In this document: positions 33,745 through 46,550 of the stretch, piece by piece
Layout of the letters: every line of letters starts with the position of its first letter
How positions within the stretch are numbered: position 1 is the stretch's first letter
From: Dryococelus australis
Taxonomy: Eukaryota > Arthropoda > Insecta > Phasmatodea > Phasmatidae
Assembly: GCA_029891345.1 (NCBI GenBank)
Contig: CM056995.1
Coordinates: 219,878,260-219,942,259 of the forward strand
Direction of reading: 5' to 3'
Length of the DNA: 64,000 nucleotides
Translations under genes and position numbers: made by a program
Notes under the pieces: model-generated
Database searches by the model: none
The model's input: only the letters and a program-made list of their open reading frames with translations
What the model was told of the DNA's origin: nothing

Positions 33745-36700
33745 AGTATGCTTACTATGACTGAATACGATTGAATTATTAATACTGATCTTTTCTGCGT
33801 ACTTAATACTATTGTGCCAGTGACATAGTAAAATGTTTTTAAATGAGAATGACAGATAGCGCCGGCAGGTTTCTTAATTAGTAAACCAAAATTTTCTCAC
33901 CCAGAAATTTAAAAAATTGTTCAAAAAAGCTAACTGTTTTAAGGAAATGTTTCATGTTATCTCAGTGTTTACGTCTTGACGTGGAAATCTGCACGAGATG
34001 GATTGTATAGGCCTACCCAGTGATACAACCTAGGTAACACACTCTGACAAGAATTATGTAATTGTTTATATGCATCCAACTGTCTTAATCTCAACCTATT
34101 CAAACATAATTCTTCATAATGTAATGTCTTGATCACAGGATGTATAAAGTTAATTAATGCCATACCGGAAAAAATTTTGTTTACGTCATCGCTGATGCAG
34201 TTTAACAGCTGTGCACTCTAACCATTTTATGTCATCCTTTATATTTTCAAATTTTCATAATAACTATTAAAAATGTGATTACATATAGCAAGATAGTAGC
34301 ATGCAAGGGATCGGCGGAGAGGGGAGTAGAGAGATTTGGGTTGTTCTTAATATAGAGGTCTTGAGGGCCGATGAGGGTGAAGTGAGGCGAGTATGGAGTA
34401 ATGCCGTAATGCAAGGGCAGTAGAAATGGGAGATCCCCAAGAATGTAACAGCAGAAAAATTAATTGCCCTGGTTTGTATAGAAATTGTTAATTTTCTAAC
34501 ACGAACATGTATTTTATTGATGAGTTCTCTTAAAAATACTGTGAAGTGGTGCAGCCAACATACTACAATAATAATATCTTGAACAAAATTTACACACAGG
34601 CCTCCATGTTTAAGTCTTGCTGCTTAAGGACGATATTTGATGGCTGATAACATGCTTTGTAATAATAATCACGATCGTGAAAGAATTCTTCAACTAAGGG
34701 TAATACTTGTGCCTACCTTGGCAAGAAATCAAATTAGTTCCTATATTTTAAGCTGTCCATGTGTAGCTGCTTTGTTGTGAAATTTGCCTGACTGTACCAC
34801 AGATGGTCCACAAAACATATTTTTCTGAAAAATTCTACCCTGGAAAAGTTACAATAATTGCTGCGTGGCCAACATATTTCAGTAGTAACTTAATTAAATC
34901 ACTTTTCAAAACATTACTTTTTAATATTTTGGAGATGGCAAAAAATAAAGATAAGAACTGAGTTCTTTTAAAAAACCACAAATAAAATACGTAGTTTACA
35001 TAATGTTAACTATTCAAACATGGAAACCCAGTAAGCAGCCAAAATTCCTACCTAATTGGACAAAAACTGTGAAAAATAAGAAATTTAATATTACACCTAG
35101 CTGCATCTAGTTATTTTTCTCATTTTGTGTATTGAACATGTTTGAAAAACTACCCCTATTTGAGGGGAAATAATATAATATCTTCACTCTCACTATTCCC
35201 TGGAGCCAATGTTAGAGGGTGAGAGGTATATCTCCACTGTTAATCCCCATAGTCATGCGCTGGTGTCACACACAGCTATACAGTGAAGAATGCTAGCAGC
35301 TTGCACTGGTAGTTCCCCGTCCTTCGTCTACAAACATACCCAAATGAATACGCTGCATCGCGGCAGTATCTGGCTCAATGCTCAAGCTTGGAGGAGGCTA
35401 TATGAGCAGCGATTCAGATAAGTAAATTATGACTGTTGGTGGTTATGTTGCAAAAGGTTTATGTACGGCTTACATTATTACTATAAAATACAAGGTAATT
35501 ATTAATTATTTTTCATGGGAATGCCAAACATCTGGGCATCATATGACACTGTTCCACTGGACTGTTCACAAGGCTAGTCTCAATGCTACGTGTATACCTT
35601 ACAGAGATCTTACATATGGCTTCTAACACTAATTAATTATATGTAAATTATTTTCAGAGGGAAACGCCTGAAATTTCATACCTTATATGTCACAGTTATA
35701 TATCCTGGAATTGTAGTACCTGCCCCTGGTTGGTGATTAAACTAATACAGGCGCTAATCATAATTGAGTCTGACTAATGTTGCTAGCATTGAAAACATTA
35801 TCCCCAAGTAAACAATTATGATATGTTAAATTCATAATTAAATGTTGGGTGAAAACAAGGCTCTAGAAATTTGTCCTTAATTCTCCTTGGCTATGAGTAG
35901 AATTTCAAAATAATATGATGAAAAAATAAAAGTAGTTAAAGTACAGCACAATAAGGCAGTTAATGTTATGTATGTTGAACTTGTATATATTAAATTAAAT
36001 TATCAAGTGGCTCACATTAAAGCATTAAGAAGGTACTAGAATGTATCAAACCAAACACTGAAAGAGGCAAGTGAAATTATAAAAGTAGATACCCCAAATC
36101 CTTTGGTAAATATATGTTAGGTTACTAAACAGCCTTTTATAGTATTGCCATATGCAAGGACACATTTGCAATATTAAAACATTAAATCTGTATAAAAATT
36201 TTGTTTATAAAAGGTTTAAATTTTTGGGACAATTCAGTTTTTATAATATAATACAATATGTTTTCTAATTAATCATCAAAAAATGTTACTTATGCTAATC
36301 ATGCAATATGTACAGAAAATTTTCAGCAGGCTCTAGTCGCCCACCTCACGTCCAGACCTACGGGGACTTAAACCCCGCAATGTATAATATTGGGAAGGGG
36401 GGTAACTCAAAACACCAAATATCAACCATCTGGGGCCAACTAACCTTTGCCTACAACTCTGAAAATGCCCCTGATTTTGACCCACATAAACAATAAAATC
36501 TTTAAGACAGGTACCTTGGCTCTGAAGATAAGGTGAGATGGTGTGGAGTACTTCTAGGTGTAGGCCTACAATTATGGTAAACAAGGTGAAGCAGGAACCA
36601 GATGAATTAATTGTCTTTTATAACACCAACAAATAAATAATACGACTAAGGTTTCTTTTATCAACATCCAGAAACTCCTTAATGGCCATTATGAAGAAAC

Positions 36701-37135
36701 ACAATTCAATAGTCGAACGGTAAACGACTAAAACCCACTAATAAAGAAAAAACAATGAAGTTACAAAAAACCACAACATTTACTAGTCTGTTGTTTTAAA
36801 ATTTTCATAATGCGACAGCATTCTTAACGTTCCTCGGCATATACACCAATGCCCAAATACAAGTAGGCCTAAACACACTCTCAACCAGAGTTTCAAAAAT
36901 AAAACCTTTTTTGTTTGTTCACAAGAAAACTAAATCTAAAGGAATTCCTGTTTTAAGTTTAGAGCGAGAGAAACTAATGGCAGCAAGAGAAAGTTAAGCT
37001 GAGTTACTTCGATGTTCAAAAATTTAAAACAATACAAAAACCAAAATATTTACTTTAGTTCAGCTCGCACAATTCTGTTTTTGACTTTTCTAAGCAATTA
37101 CTTAAAACACGCGGGTTCCTGCAACCCTGAAACTT
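33745..37135. other. Intron sequence with unassigned short frames
   Basis: No known protein was seen here. An open frame at 36308-36496 lies in a locally GC-richer patch (about 36300-36560) with unspliced-looking, possibly transposon-derived sequence; no family was recognised. The rest is AT-rich with short random frames. Confidence 0.4.
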
Positions 37136-37137
37136 AA

Positions 37138-37990
37138 TTAGACTACATTTAAACAAATAGTCAGATAGATGACAAAACCTAACATTGTATGCACCTGCTG
37201 CTGGTCTCGTGAGGTTGGCATTTCTTGAATGGCCTGCCCCTTTTTTGGGTGTGGTTTCAATCCATTACTTGTGACTTGATGTCCAATGTACTTCAGTTCG
37301 GTCTTATGCAGGCATAGCTTGCTTGGGTTAAATTTAATTTTTTTTCTTGTTCTCTCCAAAACAGCTTTAGCATATTCTCATCGTGGTTTATTTGTGTTTC
37401 CATTTCTGTTTGTTCTTTCCCATACATTAAGATGCAATTTTCCACTATCTCAACTCCTGGAAGATCCCCCAGCGTCTCCTGCAACTTTTTCTGAAGGATT
37501 TCTGAGGTATTGCTTATGCAGAATGGTAACTGTAGAGAGCGATTCCATCAAATGTGTGTGTTGAAAGTGATAAGCGTGCTGCTTTCTTCTGTGAGTTTTT
37601 TTTTTTGCCAGTATCAATTTTTGGTGTCTAACAAACTGTATACTTTGGTCTTTGTTAGCTCTAGTAAAATCTTGTCCAGAACTGGTATTGGATAGTGTGC
37701 TCGCCTCACTGCATCATTAAAACTTTGTGGATCCAGACAAATACATAATTTGGGTTCTCCCACTGGATTGTTACTTTGTATAATCATCATGCTACGGACC
37801 TAATCCGTTTATTCTGTCTCCTGTGTTATGACCTGCTGTCGTTCAAGTTTCTGCAGCAACACCTTCAGCTCTTTCTTGAGTGGTATCGACACACGACGGA
37901 GCAGATCTTGCTGTGGTTTGGCATCTTCCTTCACATGCAGTTGCATTTTCCCTAGTATCTGCCTTGGGCCTTGTAACAGTCCTAAGATTC
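37138..37990 (-). pseudogene. Second gypsy element: reverse transcriptase relic
   Basis: Piecing frames on the minus strand gives the RT start near 37900 (RRVSIPLKKELKVLL), LCICLDPQSFNDAVRR, a palm part ending SLLDTKN, and a thumb (KIKFNPSKLCLHKTELKYIG, then TMLGFVIYL) up to 37138. The YxDD box was not found intact. Several stops and frame changes are present. The element ends abruptly at about 37135, with no integrase or LTR visible on that side, so it is a truncated copy from a different lineage than 29011-33739. Confidence 0.75.
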
Positions 37991-38030
37991 TTGTCTGATG
38001 TCATTTTGTGTCTGATTCCCTGGTGTTAGT

Positions 38031-38990
38031 TTGTCTTTCAGTTGCGTTCTCTCCTCACTCCTGTTCACACTACCTTCCACTGAGCACAGTTTGGCATTGA
38101 TGGCCTTGACCTGTATTAACCCTAACCACATACTGTCTGTATGGGTTGCTTACTCTCATTTTCTTGTTGCCTTGTATAGCATACTTTCTCAAAATGCCCT
38201 GTTTTCGTGCAGTGGTGGCACTCCTTACCTGCTGCTGGGTGGAAATGTTTTCTTGTTTGGTGTACTCTTCCACACTAGATGCCACTTTGTGTATTATTTC
38301 TTTTCTCTGATGCTTTATTTCTTGACTGTTCCTTGCCATCTTGATTCCCTGGATGACGTGTACCGCAATTCTTGCACTGCATGTATCACATCTTCAGGTT
38401 GTTTTTGTTCTTCGCATTCTGTTAGGTTTTTAACTTGCATTTCTGTAAGTTTGTCTGCTCGAGCAATGTTGATGGCTGTTTCTAAGGCTAAGAATTTCGC
38501 TAACGATTTTTTTCCCAAAATGTTGCTTTGTACTCCTAACATCAGACGATCTATGATTAGTTCTTCCAATGGTCCATCAAACTCACATGTTGTCGCCCAT
38601 GTTTTCAGTTTCTCTATGTATTGTGATACTGTTTCTGACTATTTGCACTGTTGATCCAAATACGAAGCACTCATAGATGGCATTCGTCTCCGGTATAAAC
38701 ACTTTGTCCAACTCTGTTATTTTCTTCACGGTGTCTGATCCTCGTTGAGGTTTTAAGACGAGTATGTTTTCATCATTTACACTCTTAGAATGGTATGAAA
38801 TATAGCTACATGTACACTGTTTGGTTGTTTGTCAAATCCCATCGCGAGTTCATAGTCTTGATACTGCCTTTTCAAAATGTTCCAATTTTCCACGACGTTC
38901 TCTTCTTTTAGACAATTGCGGTGGGCATGGTAAAGTAAAACTGTGGGCCATTTTGGCGCGGCTTTATGTTTAGCTGTTTCCTGTCATGTT
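38031..38990 (-). pseudogene. Second gypsy element: gag relic with CCHC knuckle
   Basis: Reading from about 38980, MAQSFTLPCPPQL opens a gag typical of invertebrate gypsy elements. The 38569-38315 frame holds LIIDRLMLGVQSN, KFLALETAIN and DKLTEMQVKNLTE, and near 38200 a CHHCTKTGHFEKVC nucleocapsid knuckle is readable. Stops and frame changes break the frame. The large plus-strand open frame over the same stretch (38031-38654) is its antisense shadow. No 5' LTR was found between here and the next kinase exon. Confidence 0.75.
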
Positions 38991-39265
38991 TTTATAGTTT
39001 ACGTTGCGTTCTCTAGTTGTTGGTGCAGTACATAGCGCCATAATGCGCTCTTAATATTTGTTTTCGCGGATAGGATTATATCCCCACGAATATTACCATT
39101 TTGTGACACAAAAGGCAAGAGACAGCTGCCGCCATGTTTGTGTGCATTCGCAAATGCCCATTTTTTCAATCTCTACCTGCCTCAGCCATACCACTACTAA
39201 CATACCTACTAAAACTAATGAAGCTCTAAGCAAGTGTAGTACTGTTATTCAAATTTTTCTTGCAG

Positions 39266-39368
39266 AAATTCTACCCTCCTGGGACTGTGATTGTAGAAGA
39301 GGGTACACATGGTGATGAGTTCTTCATAATCAGTGGTGGAAGCGTCAAAATAACAAAACGAAAACCAG
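39266..39368 (+). CDS. cGMP-dependent protein kinase exon, CNB-B beta strands
   Basis: Acceptor TTTCTTGCAG, donor GTATGT, phase 0 in and phase 1 out. It encodes KFYPPGTVIVEEGTHGDEF, then FIISGGSVKITKRKPG, the first beta-barrel strands of the second nucleotide-binding domain. The frame is clean and matches the family spacing of PKG. This exon lies only a few hundred bases right of the second gypsy fragment. Confidence 0.93.
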
Positions 39369-40393
39369 GTATGTGCCTTAAAAAACTGAAAACCACAGTT
39401 TAAACATTTTTTTTCTAATTTAGCTTTATAATTCCAGAAGCTGGATAAAGATTTACTTCTAGGAATTTATCAAGTGTTAAAAAATATTTAAAAATATATA
39501 TATTTATTGTTTACAATTGAATTCAATTACATTGTGCAGAAATATTTGCAAAACAAAGCAAGTTAAATTTTACGATGCTTTGTAGGGACTACTAAAGATA
39601 ACAGATCAAAATAACGATCCACTAAATATTCTTGTGATGAAATAACACAACTATTTTCAATAATTATTTAACCACGTTTGTTGGATATCACTATGAACAC
39701 ACATCCATAAATACTGAAAACTGAAAATCCAAAATCAAATAGATAAATCATTAATTTATTGGAGAATCATCTTATTCTGTCAGATAATTGCTTGAACTCT
39801 CTGTCATTTACTTTCACAATTAGTTCTCATACATTAGTATAGATAATTTTGTGCCCTACAATTCTGGTTTTGAAACTTTTGCTGTGTACAGATAAAATAT
39901 CTGAAGTTCCTTAAATTTCAAAATTCAATTTCTGGCTTATGTTGGCATGCATCTGGTCCACTCCCAAAGCAGGATTAAAAAACAATCAGGCATTCAACTT
40001 CAGCAGCATTTCAGTAGCACGATTTTAATACTGAGACATCACTTTAACACTAACAACACATTAGTTATACTATAACATATGTTAACATCAATGTATATTA
40101 ATAGTATAAAATAATTACTGTACTATAAATTTTTATTAACATCAAATAAACATAAATAAACATATAATAGTTAAGAAACTCTTAAACACGTCACACATAC
40201 GAAATGTGTAGGTTAAACTTGCAGACAGTGGTGTGGCGGTGTTGACGACCATGCCACTTAAGTGTGCATCCACTGTAGATGGGGAGGGGGGTTACAAGTT
40301 CATTTACTGTCAAAGGTACTGCATATATTCATTAATAAGTGTAATTGTCATCATTAGATATAGTTCCTTATTGACCCCGGAAATTGTCACTAG
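39369..40393. other. Intron, nothing recognised
   Basis: AT-rich intron of 1.0 kb with a short C/G-rich patch near 40260-40295. No coding segment or repeat boundary was seen. Confidence 0.5.
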
Positions 40394-40532
40394 GTTCTGC
40401 AGAGGAAGATGATGCTGGAACACTAGTGAGAGGGGACTATTTTGGGGAGCAGGCACTACTGCACCAAGTTCTACGACAAGCAACTATCACTGCACTATCA
40501 CCTGGCGTCGAGTGCCTTGTTCTGGGAAGAGA
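40394..40532 (+). CDS. cGMP-dependent protein kinase exon, CNB-B phosphate-binding cassette
   Basis: The acceptor is GTCACTAG (phase 1 in), preferred over the later GTTCTGCAG because only it keeps the frame with the previous exon. The donor is GTGAGT, phase 2 out. The product reads SAEEDDAGTLVRGDYFGEQA, then LLHQVLRQATITALSPGVEC and LVLGRE. FGEQAL with the following Arg is the CNB-B phosphate-binding cassette. The residue after that Arg is Gln, where Thr is usual for cGMP-selective PKG sites. DYFGEQAL and LSPGVECL favour the Pkg21D-type subfamily. Confidence 0.93.
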
Positions 40533-41320
40533 GTGAGTTCACACATACCTAGCCATGCGTAATTTGACAATTTGACACAACCTGACTGCATATTAAATAT
40601 TTCAACTTTTATTTTTACGTAAAGTATTAAATTCCAATGCAAAACTACAAGGTAATATACAGTCAAAGGCACACTTTCATTTCTCAGATAACAAAATACA
40701 TTTTTAAAATAATTCTATCAAAATAAGTAGAATATTTATTAACTTAGCATGTAACATTATGTAACAGAATACACTGGTTACTTCTGCTAACTTTACATTT
40801 ACTGATGCTGATGTCAGCAAGGGTAAATCCCATTAGCTTTCCCCATAGACTGTTGAAAGCCATTTATTACAATGCAATCGTGAACTTGATATTCAATACT
40901 GTAGTTGTGCTGTTCAAGTGTTCTTATTTTGTTCACGGAAAACAATGTTAATACTGCACAGCTGGTTATCATCCAGTTTAGTAAAACCTAGTTTAAGATA
41001 GAGGTTGAAACTGTTAACTTTTAAGTTATTCGGCCATGAAAAAAAAGTAAATGTTTCTGAATAGTACTTATTTGGCACAAGAACTCAATAATTAGCAATT
41101 TGTTGAATTTTAATATTTTTCCAATACATATGAACCAGTGCACAAGTCTGGAATTTTAGGCGGAACTTAAAATATAACTTGAATAAACAGGAGTATATAT
41201 AGCTTCACCTAATTATAATCATGGTACTGTTCTAATAAGTGCTAGTATTTAAATTGCAGATTATTTCACCATACCCATATCGATTTAAGTAATAATCCAA
41301 ATTTCTGATTGCAATTTCAG
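40533..41320. other. Intron, nothing recognised
   Basis: AT-rich intron of 0.8 kb ending in the acceptor ATTGCAATTTCAG. No repeat or coding segment was identified. Confidence 0.55.
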
Positions 41321-41403
41321 GCCTTTCGAAAGACTACTTGGTGGTATTGAGGGCCTCAAACAAAAAGTGTACCATCCAATTGTTCAACACCAAGCCATAC
41401 AAG
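41321..41403 (+). CDS. cGMP-dependent protein kinase exon, end of CNB-B
   Basis: Acceptor GCAATTTCAG, donor GTAAAG, phase 2 in and phase 1 out. It encodes (E)PFERLLGGIEGLKQKVYH, then PIVQHQAIQ, the last helix of CNB-B and the start of the switch/linker region. The following intron is 18.6 kb and contains the Maverick element. Joined directly to the exon at 60018 the linker before the kinase domain would be shorter than in related kinases, so a small exon may have been missed in between. Confidence 0.9.
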
Positions 41404-41957
41404 GTAAAGTATTTCGTATTAAACTTTTTTTTGTTTGACATGTGTTATTTAAATGTTCGTTTAAGACTTTCAGTTGCCAGTATCACATAATTATATTTAA
41501 ATTTGGATATCATCAGTACTGCCCCACATTTGTGACTTTTCATGCACATAGTTGATGATATTTAATACATCAAAGTAACCACCATAGTACGTAAAAGGTA
41601 AAAATTGTTGAACATTCCACCACATATGTGGAGATTTTATGTTCTTTAGTATACAGTTTTTTCAGATCGGATGTAACAAAATGCTGAATATGTATGAATA
41701 ACTTTTCTGGTATTGACCCCGCCATCCAGCATTGCCAACAGTCAATTTAAGCAGCAGCATAAATTGGCACAGCAATTTATAAAAGTACAATCAAGTATGG
41801 CCATAGTTCCTTCGCACATTTTAAATCAAACCTTTAAAAAAATCACCCCATTTATGATATGAGCACTTGTTTCCTAAAATATGCCATGCACAAGCATTTT
41901 ATACCTCTGATAACATAACAGTTTCTTATTATTCATTGAAACGAATTTTTATTTATA
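41404..41957. other. Intron between PKG exon and Maverick
   Basis: AT-rich intron flank ending in the left target 6-mer TTTATA (41952-41957). Nothing coding was seen. Confidence 0.5.
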
Positions 41958-42561
41958 AGTAGATGGCTATTGCATATCTTGGTGCAACTCAATAATTTAA
42001 CTAAAATTCAAGCAAATTTCTCACTTTCAAGCAACAATTTTTCAATTTCTTCTTCAAGCATGATGTCTATATTCATTGTCAACCCCCAAAATCAAGATAA
42101 TGTGATCCAAATCTGCATTCTCAGTCAGGTGCACTTTTTTTTAAAATATGCTTCGTTCACTTTTTGATCAATGGCCTTCTCGGGGGTGAAAAAGGTTAAA
42201 TTTATGGTCAAAAGGCTAAATTTTACTGTAAATTTTTCAATCAAATCAATTAGTGAAAAATAATATCACAAAAAAAGTATGAAAATTCTTGGAATTTCAT
42301 AAAAAAATATGATGATTTAGCTTTAAAATTAGTCTTTACAGAAACTCGCACAAAGAGTGAACACAAGTTGAAAATTGACTTTGATTTTGGCTTTAAATTT
42401 GGTTGATTTTAAGATGTACTTTGAAAGATTTGACAGTAAATTAGAAATTTGTCTTGAATTTGGCTTGAAATTGTTTGAATTTTAGCCAAATTATTGAGTT
42501 ACGCCAAGATCTGCAATAGACATATATTTAATTTATAAAAAAATGTTTACGTATAAACACA
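41958..42561. repeat. Left terminal repeat of the Maverick, internally palindromic
   Basis: The block has inverted arms of its own: CTATTGCATATCTTGG with AACTCAATAATTT (from 41967) against AAATTATTGAGTTACGCC and AGATCTGCAATAG (ending about 42528). The core between the arms is in the same orientation as the right block. The inner flank (TTTATAAAAAAATGTTTACG, about 42536-42552) is the reverse complement of the right block's inner flank. The whole block is non-coding apart from incidental frames. Confidence 0.85.
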
Positions 42562-42639
42562 TAGGAGAGAGAGAGTTGAAATATAATTTTTTAAAATTGA
42601 TTTCGATACTTTTCACTACCCATTTTTCTACTCAAATCT

Positions 42640-43300
42640 ATTGTGATAAACCCATAGTCTCCCCTCAAGCAATTTGAACAAATTTCTTTAAACTTCTCAA
42701 AACTCATATCTCCTCCAACAAAATTGCAATATATGTGTTTCAAATTTGTTTAATCTTGTCTAAATATACATAGAAAATTTGCATTGTCTCGTAACAATTG
42801 TTTGGGAACCCTGGAATGTGTTTAAGCCAAGTAAAATATATCAATATTTTTGTGAATTCCGCAAGTAAAGTGTTCGCGAATTATATTTTCATTGTCCAAT
42901 ATTACATCATTAGAAATAACTTAAGAATTATTTTCACATTGGTAAAGTTGAATAATTTCCTCAGTATTATTTTTTAATAAACCATATTTTCATTGAACTT
43001 GCTGGATATCACATCAAAATCATCTTGTAATTGAATATATTTTGGTTAATTCGAACTTTTAGAGCAAATGTACAATTTATTAAAATTTAGTCATACTGTC
43101 TTATAAATAAAATTTATCATCAAATTCATCTTCTCACAATCACTAGGACCAACTGTTATACCTCTATTATCATCAGGCGAAAGTTCACTATTTTTCTTAT
43201 TCTTAGAAGATTCTTTAGAAATTCAAACACCAACACCCCAATCAAATTTGCGCATTTTAGGCTGCTGTGGCTGCCATTTATTCATTTAATTAAATAATTT
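42640..43300 (-). pseudogene. Maverick packaging ATPase (FtsK/A32-like), decayed
   Basis: The frame starts near 43285 (KWQPQQPKMRKFDWG), and near 43150 a former P-loop reads GPSDCENM, so the Gly-Lys-Thr/Ser part is lost. LYICSKSSN then PKYIQLQDDFDVISS follow, as in the region after Walker A of this family. A later part (NNCYETMQIFYVYLD, near 42800) and the C-terminal FKKF-like and ETMGL words end near 42650. Several stops intervene. The protein would package DNA into the capsid. Compare the much better preserved ATPase at 7501-8150, which belongs to another element. Confidence 0.75.
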
Positions 43301-43310
43301 TTGTAATAAA

Positions 43311-44052
43311 TGGATAATAAAGTTTTCAAGTTAACAAGCAATAGTTCTATACTGAAGAAGAAACTTCACTATGATATAATTCATAAAGGTAAATCGATTA
43401 CATTATTCAGTTTTAATACGGGATTTTGAACACCATATATAGACAAAAATATTATAACTACAATCGAATAAATTGAGTGGTGTTGTTGATAAAAATGAAG
43501 TTATCACAATCCCCAGAGGCCAATACTATGTTGAATCTTTAAAAGAAGCTATAGAATCGATTGAGCCATTTTCAAAAAATAACATTGAATTGACAACAGA
43601 CTATGTGAAAAATCGAATATCAATCAAAACTAAGATTGATATTAATCTTGATGATCAGCTATCTGATATTCTTGGCTTTGAAAGAAATATTACTACTGAT
43701 AAGGACAAAAGTGTCATAGGCAATAAATTGCCTAATTTTAATCCATACAAAACAATCAATATTCATTGTAACTTGGCATATGGCATGTTCATAAAATATG
43801 ATGAATCTAATAATTTGGAAACTTATATAATTGCTAGTTTTCCACCAAAAACTACGTCTGGTTTTAAAGATTATGTTAGCTATGAGCCCCCATATTCAAT
43901 TTTTACAGAATAAATAACAAGCGATCTAACCTCATTGTTCTAGAAATTAGAGACGAAAATGGTAAACTGATTGATTTTGATGGAGCTGATATCGACATTG
44001 TTTTGGAGATTAAAAAAATTTTAAATATAAAACTTTACTTTCAGAAATAGTT
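43311..44052 (+). pseudogene. Maverick penton/minor-capsid-like protein
   Basis: It starts with MDNKVFKLTSNSSILKKKLHYD at 43311, breaks by stops near 43428-43467, and continues in the 43473-43913 frame (ITIPRGQYYVESLKEAIE, LSDILGFERNI, NIHCNLAYGMFIKYDE). After a further stop, NLIVLEIRDENGKLIDFDG and IDIVLEIKK close the protein near 44040. This order, ending in a strand pair with D-NG-L-DF-G, is typical of the Polinton protein usually assigned as penton or minor capsid. The penton assignment is family knowledge; a structure comparison was not done. It is divergent from the ATPase on the opposite strand. Confidence 0.75.
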
Positions 44053-44319
44053 GTGATGAAAAATTCACAACTCTCATTAACAAACTATAACATTTTGCTT
44101 TCAGAAATAGTTTGGATGAAAATTTCATCCCAACTCTCATTAATAAAATACAAAACTTTTCTTACCGAATTCGAAGGTGAACTGGCAGTTCACCTTGAGA
44201 GGTACAATGAAATATAAAAATTTTCTTTCAGAAATAGGTGTGATAAAAAATATTTAACAAATTGTGAATATTTGACTAGCTGTGAAACACTGCTAGGGGA
44301 GAACAAAAAATTAATCATA

Positions 44320-46502
44320 AATTTCGATATCCATATGGCTGTGTATCTATTTTATTTTCTAGTGTAATTTTCTTATTATCACAAGGACGCAATTATATTT
44401 TGTTAACATCCATTGTATATATTTAGTGTTTCTCATTCCTGAGTAAATTCATTGTCCTATAGTGTATGATCTCATCAAACACACATTTCTTATAGTCATC
44501 AAAAGTAATTCTATTGTTGACTACACATTTTTGACACGTTTTACATTTTTGTTTTGGTTATCCTCAACTCGGTATGCATACATCTTTGCTCGTAAACCAA
44601 CAAATACCTTTATTATATTTTTATTACACTCGCCTTTTATTTTGCCTAAAACTTCTTTATTTCTTTGAGGCATGTTATAAATATTACTCTTTATATAATC
44701 ACTTGTATCAAATTTATTTAACATCGACTTCATGTCTTCATAAAAATCTTCTGTTTTAATGTTATAAAAATAATAATTGTTATCCTGAAAACGTAGTTCA
44801 ATTTTATCACCATATTTCGCTTTCATAACTTTATAATGAAAATCGTACATTAATTCTTTTGATAAATCCAAAATGGACATGCCCACATAAATTGGTTGGT
44901 TGAATTTTACATTCATTTTGTTCAAAATAAGAGTTGCAGTATTCTCATTGAATATAGTGCTTCTCTTGAATTTCGGCTATGCTATTAATTTTTTGCAAAT
45001 TTTTCTCTTCAAACAAGCCTTACATCAACTCTGTTTCTTATATTCTCCATAGTTTTACCAAACAGGATTATTCATTTCAAAATAATTTTTTACACTAGTC
45101 ATCCATACACTTTTTTATCCAATCTGATTGGTTAAATTTCAATATTCTATGTATTTTTGTAAGCTTCAATCCATTATTTCAGCAGTGTTTCAAACTACGA
45201 TAGTGGAGTATATATGTTTCTTTGTTGTGTAAATTTGTTAATATTTTTGATTCATTTGTTCCTGGAACTAACTTATTTTCTGGACAAAATGGAAGATATT
45301 TGTGTACATGATGTAGCTCTTGTGGATATTCTAAATCAATTTCTAATATATAACCATAATTGGACTCATTTTTCAAATGTTATATATATACTCGCCAAAA
45401 ATCGAAATTAATTTCTGCATAATCGACCCATTCAGAACCTCCATATGGTAATTATTGAGACATTGCCCAACCGTATAAACTATTCGCATCGAGATAAGCT
45501 AAATAATTTAATTCTTGATTTGAATAATAATCTTCCAAATATTTGTCATGGCTTTAACATATCGCTTCCAATATTGTGAAATTCCACCTCATCCCTTTTT
45601 CTATCAATAAACTCATGTCATAATAGTGTAATAAATCTAGTGGCTGTTTAGTCATTTTTAACATTGCATCCCAAGATAAACCTGGTGCTGTAAAATACCA
45701 CGCAGGATCTAGATAATATGAATTTATACATGTATATCTAAAATTTTCGACTATATCTGTTAACAGTGAAACATCACTTTTTAAATATAAATCATGATTT
45801 TCACCAAGATTTTTTATATTAAATTGATGCCATATATTTTTACATGTTCATATTCTTCGTCAGATATTTTACTACCATTTAATTTTCAATAAAATTCACT
45901 CTTTGGGAGAGGTTGAGTTTCGTAAAAACCAATTCTTCTATATCTTGAGGAAAATGTTTTCATGTATGTTTCATTTGTTCTTTAGTTAAATTTGATGATA
46001 ATTTATCTAAATTTTTTAATCAATGATATTTATTTTATCATTAGTAATATTATATCCTTCTTTGAGTATTTCATTGTAAAGATCATTATCGATATTTTCA
46101 TGTGTTAAAACTGGATATTTTTGGATCAATTTAATTTTTTTATATCTCTTGGATTTTACTTAGTTGTTGATATTTTCTTTAGAATTGATTCGAAATCGGC
46201 ATATATTGCAAAAGAAACCTGCATTGTACGTTTGTAATTTTTTTATTTTATTTGCTCTCCTTTCGATGGTATGATGATTGTTACTGCTTCATTGTTAGAA
46301 CAATCTTCTGTGTGTTTATTTAATTTCTCTTGAGCATAATAAAATTGAAGACACATATCACATATATAAATTTTACTTTTGTGTTTATTTTTTTGGGGGC
46401 TGAAACCAACCCTGATAAATATTTATTCCAACTGTAATGGGAATTTTTATCATTTTTTAAATAAAGTAAATTTGTGTGTTTGCCCGTTTTATTTTTGCAA
46501 GC

Positions 46503-46550
<48 letters not shown>

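Noticed and set aside
38031..38654. Longest open frame in the window (207 codons, plus strand)
   Set aside because: It is the antisense of the second gypsy gag, which has gag motifs and a CCHC knuckle on the minus strand; the plus-strand product has no recognisable feature.
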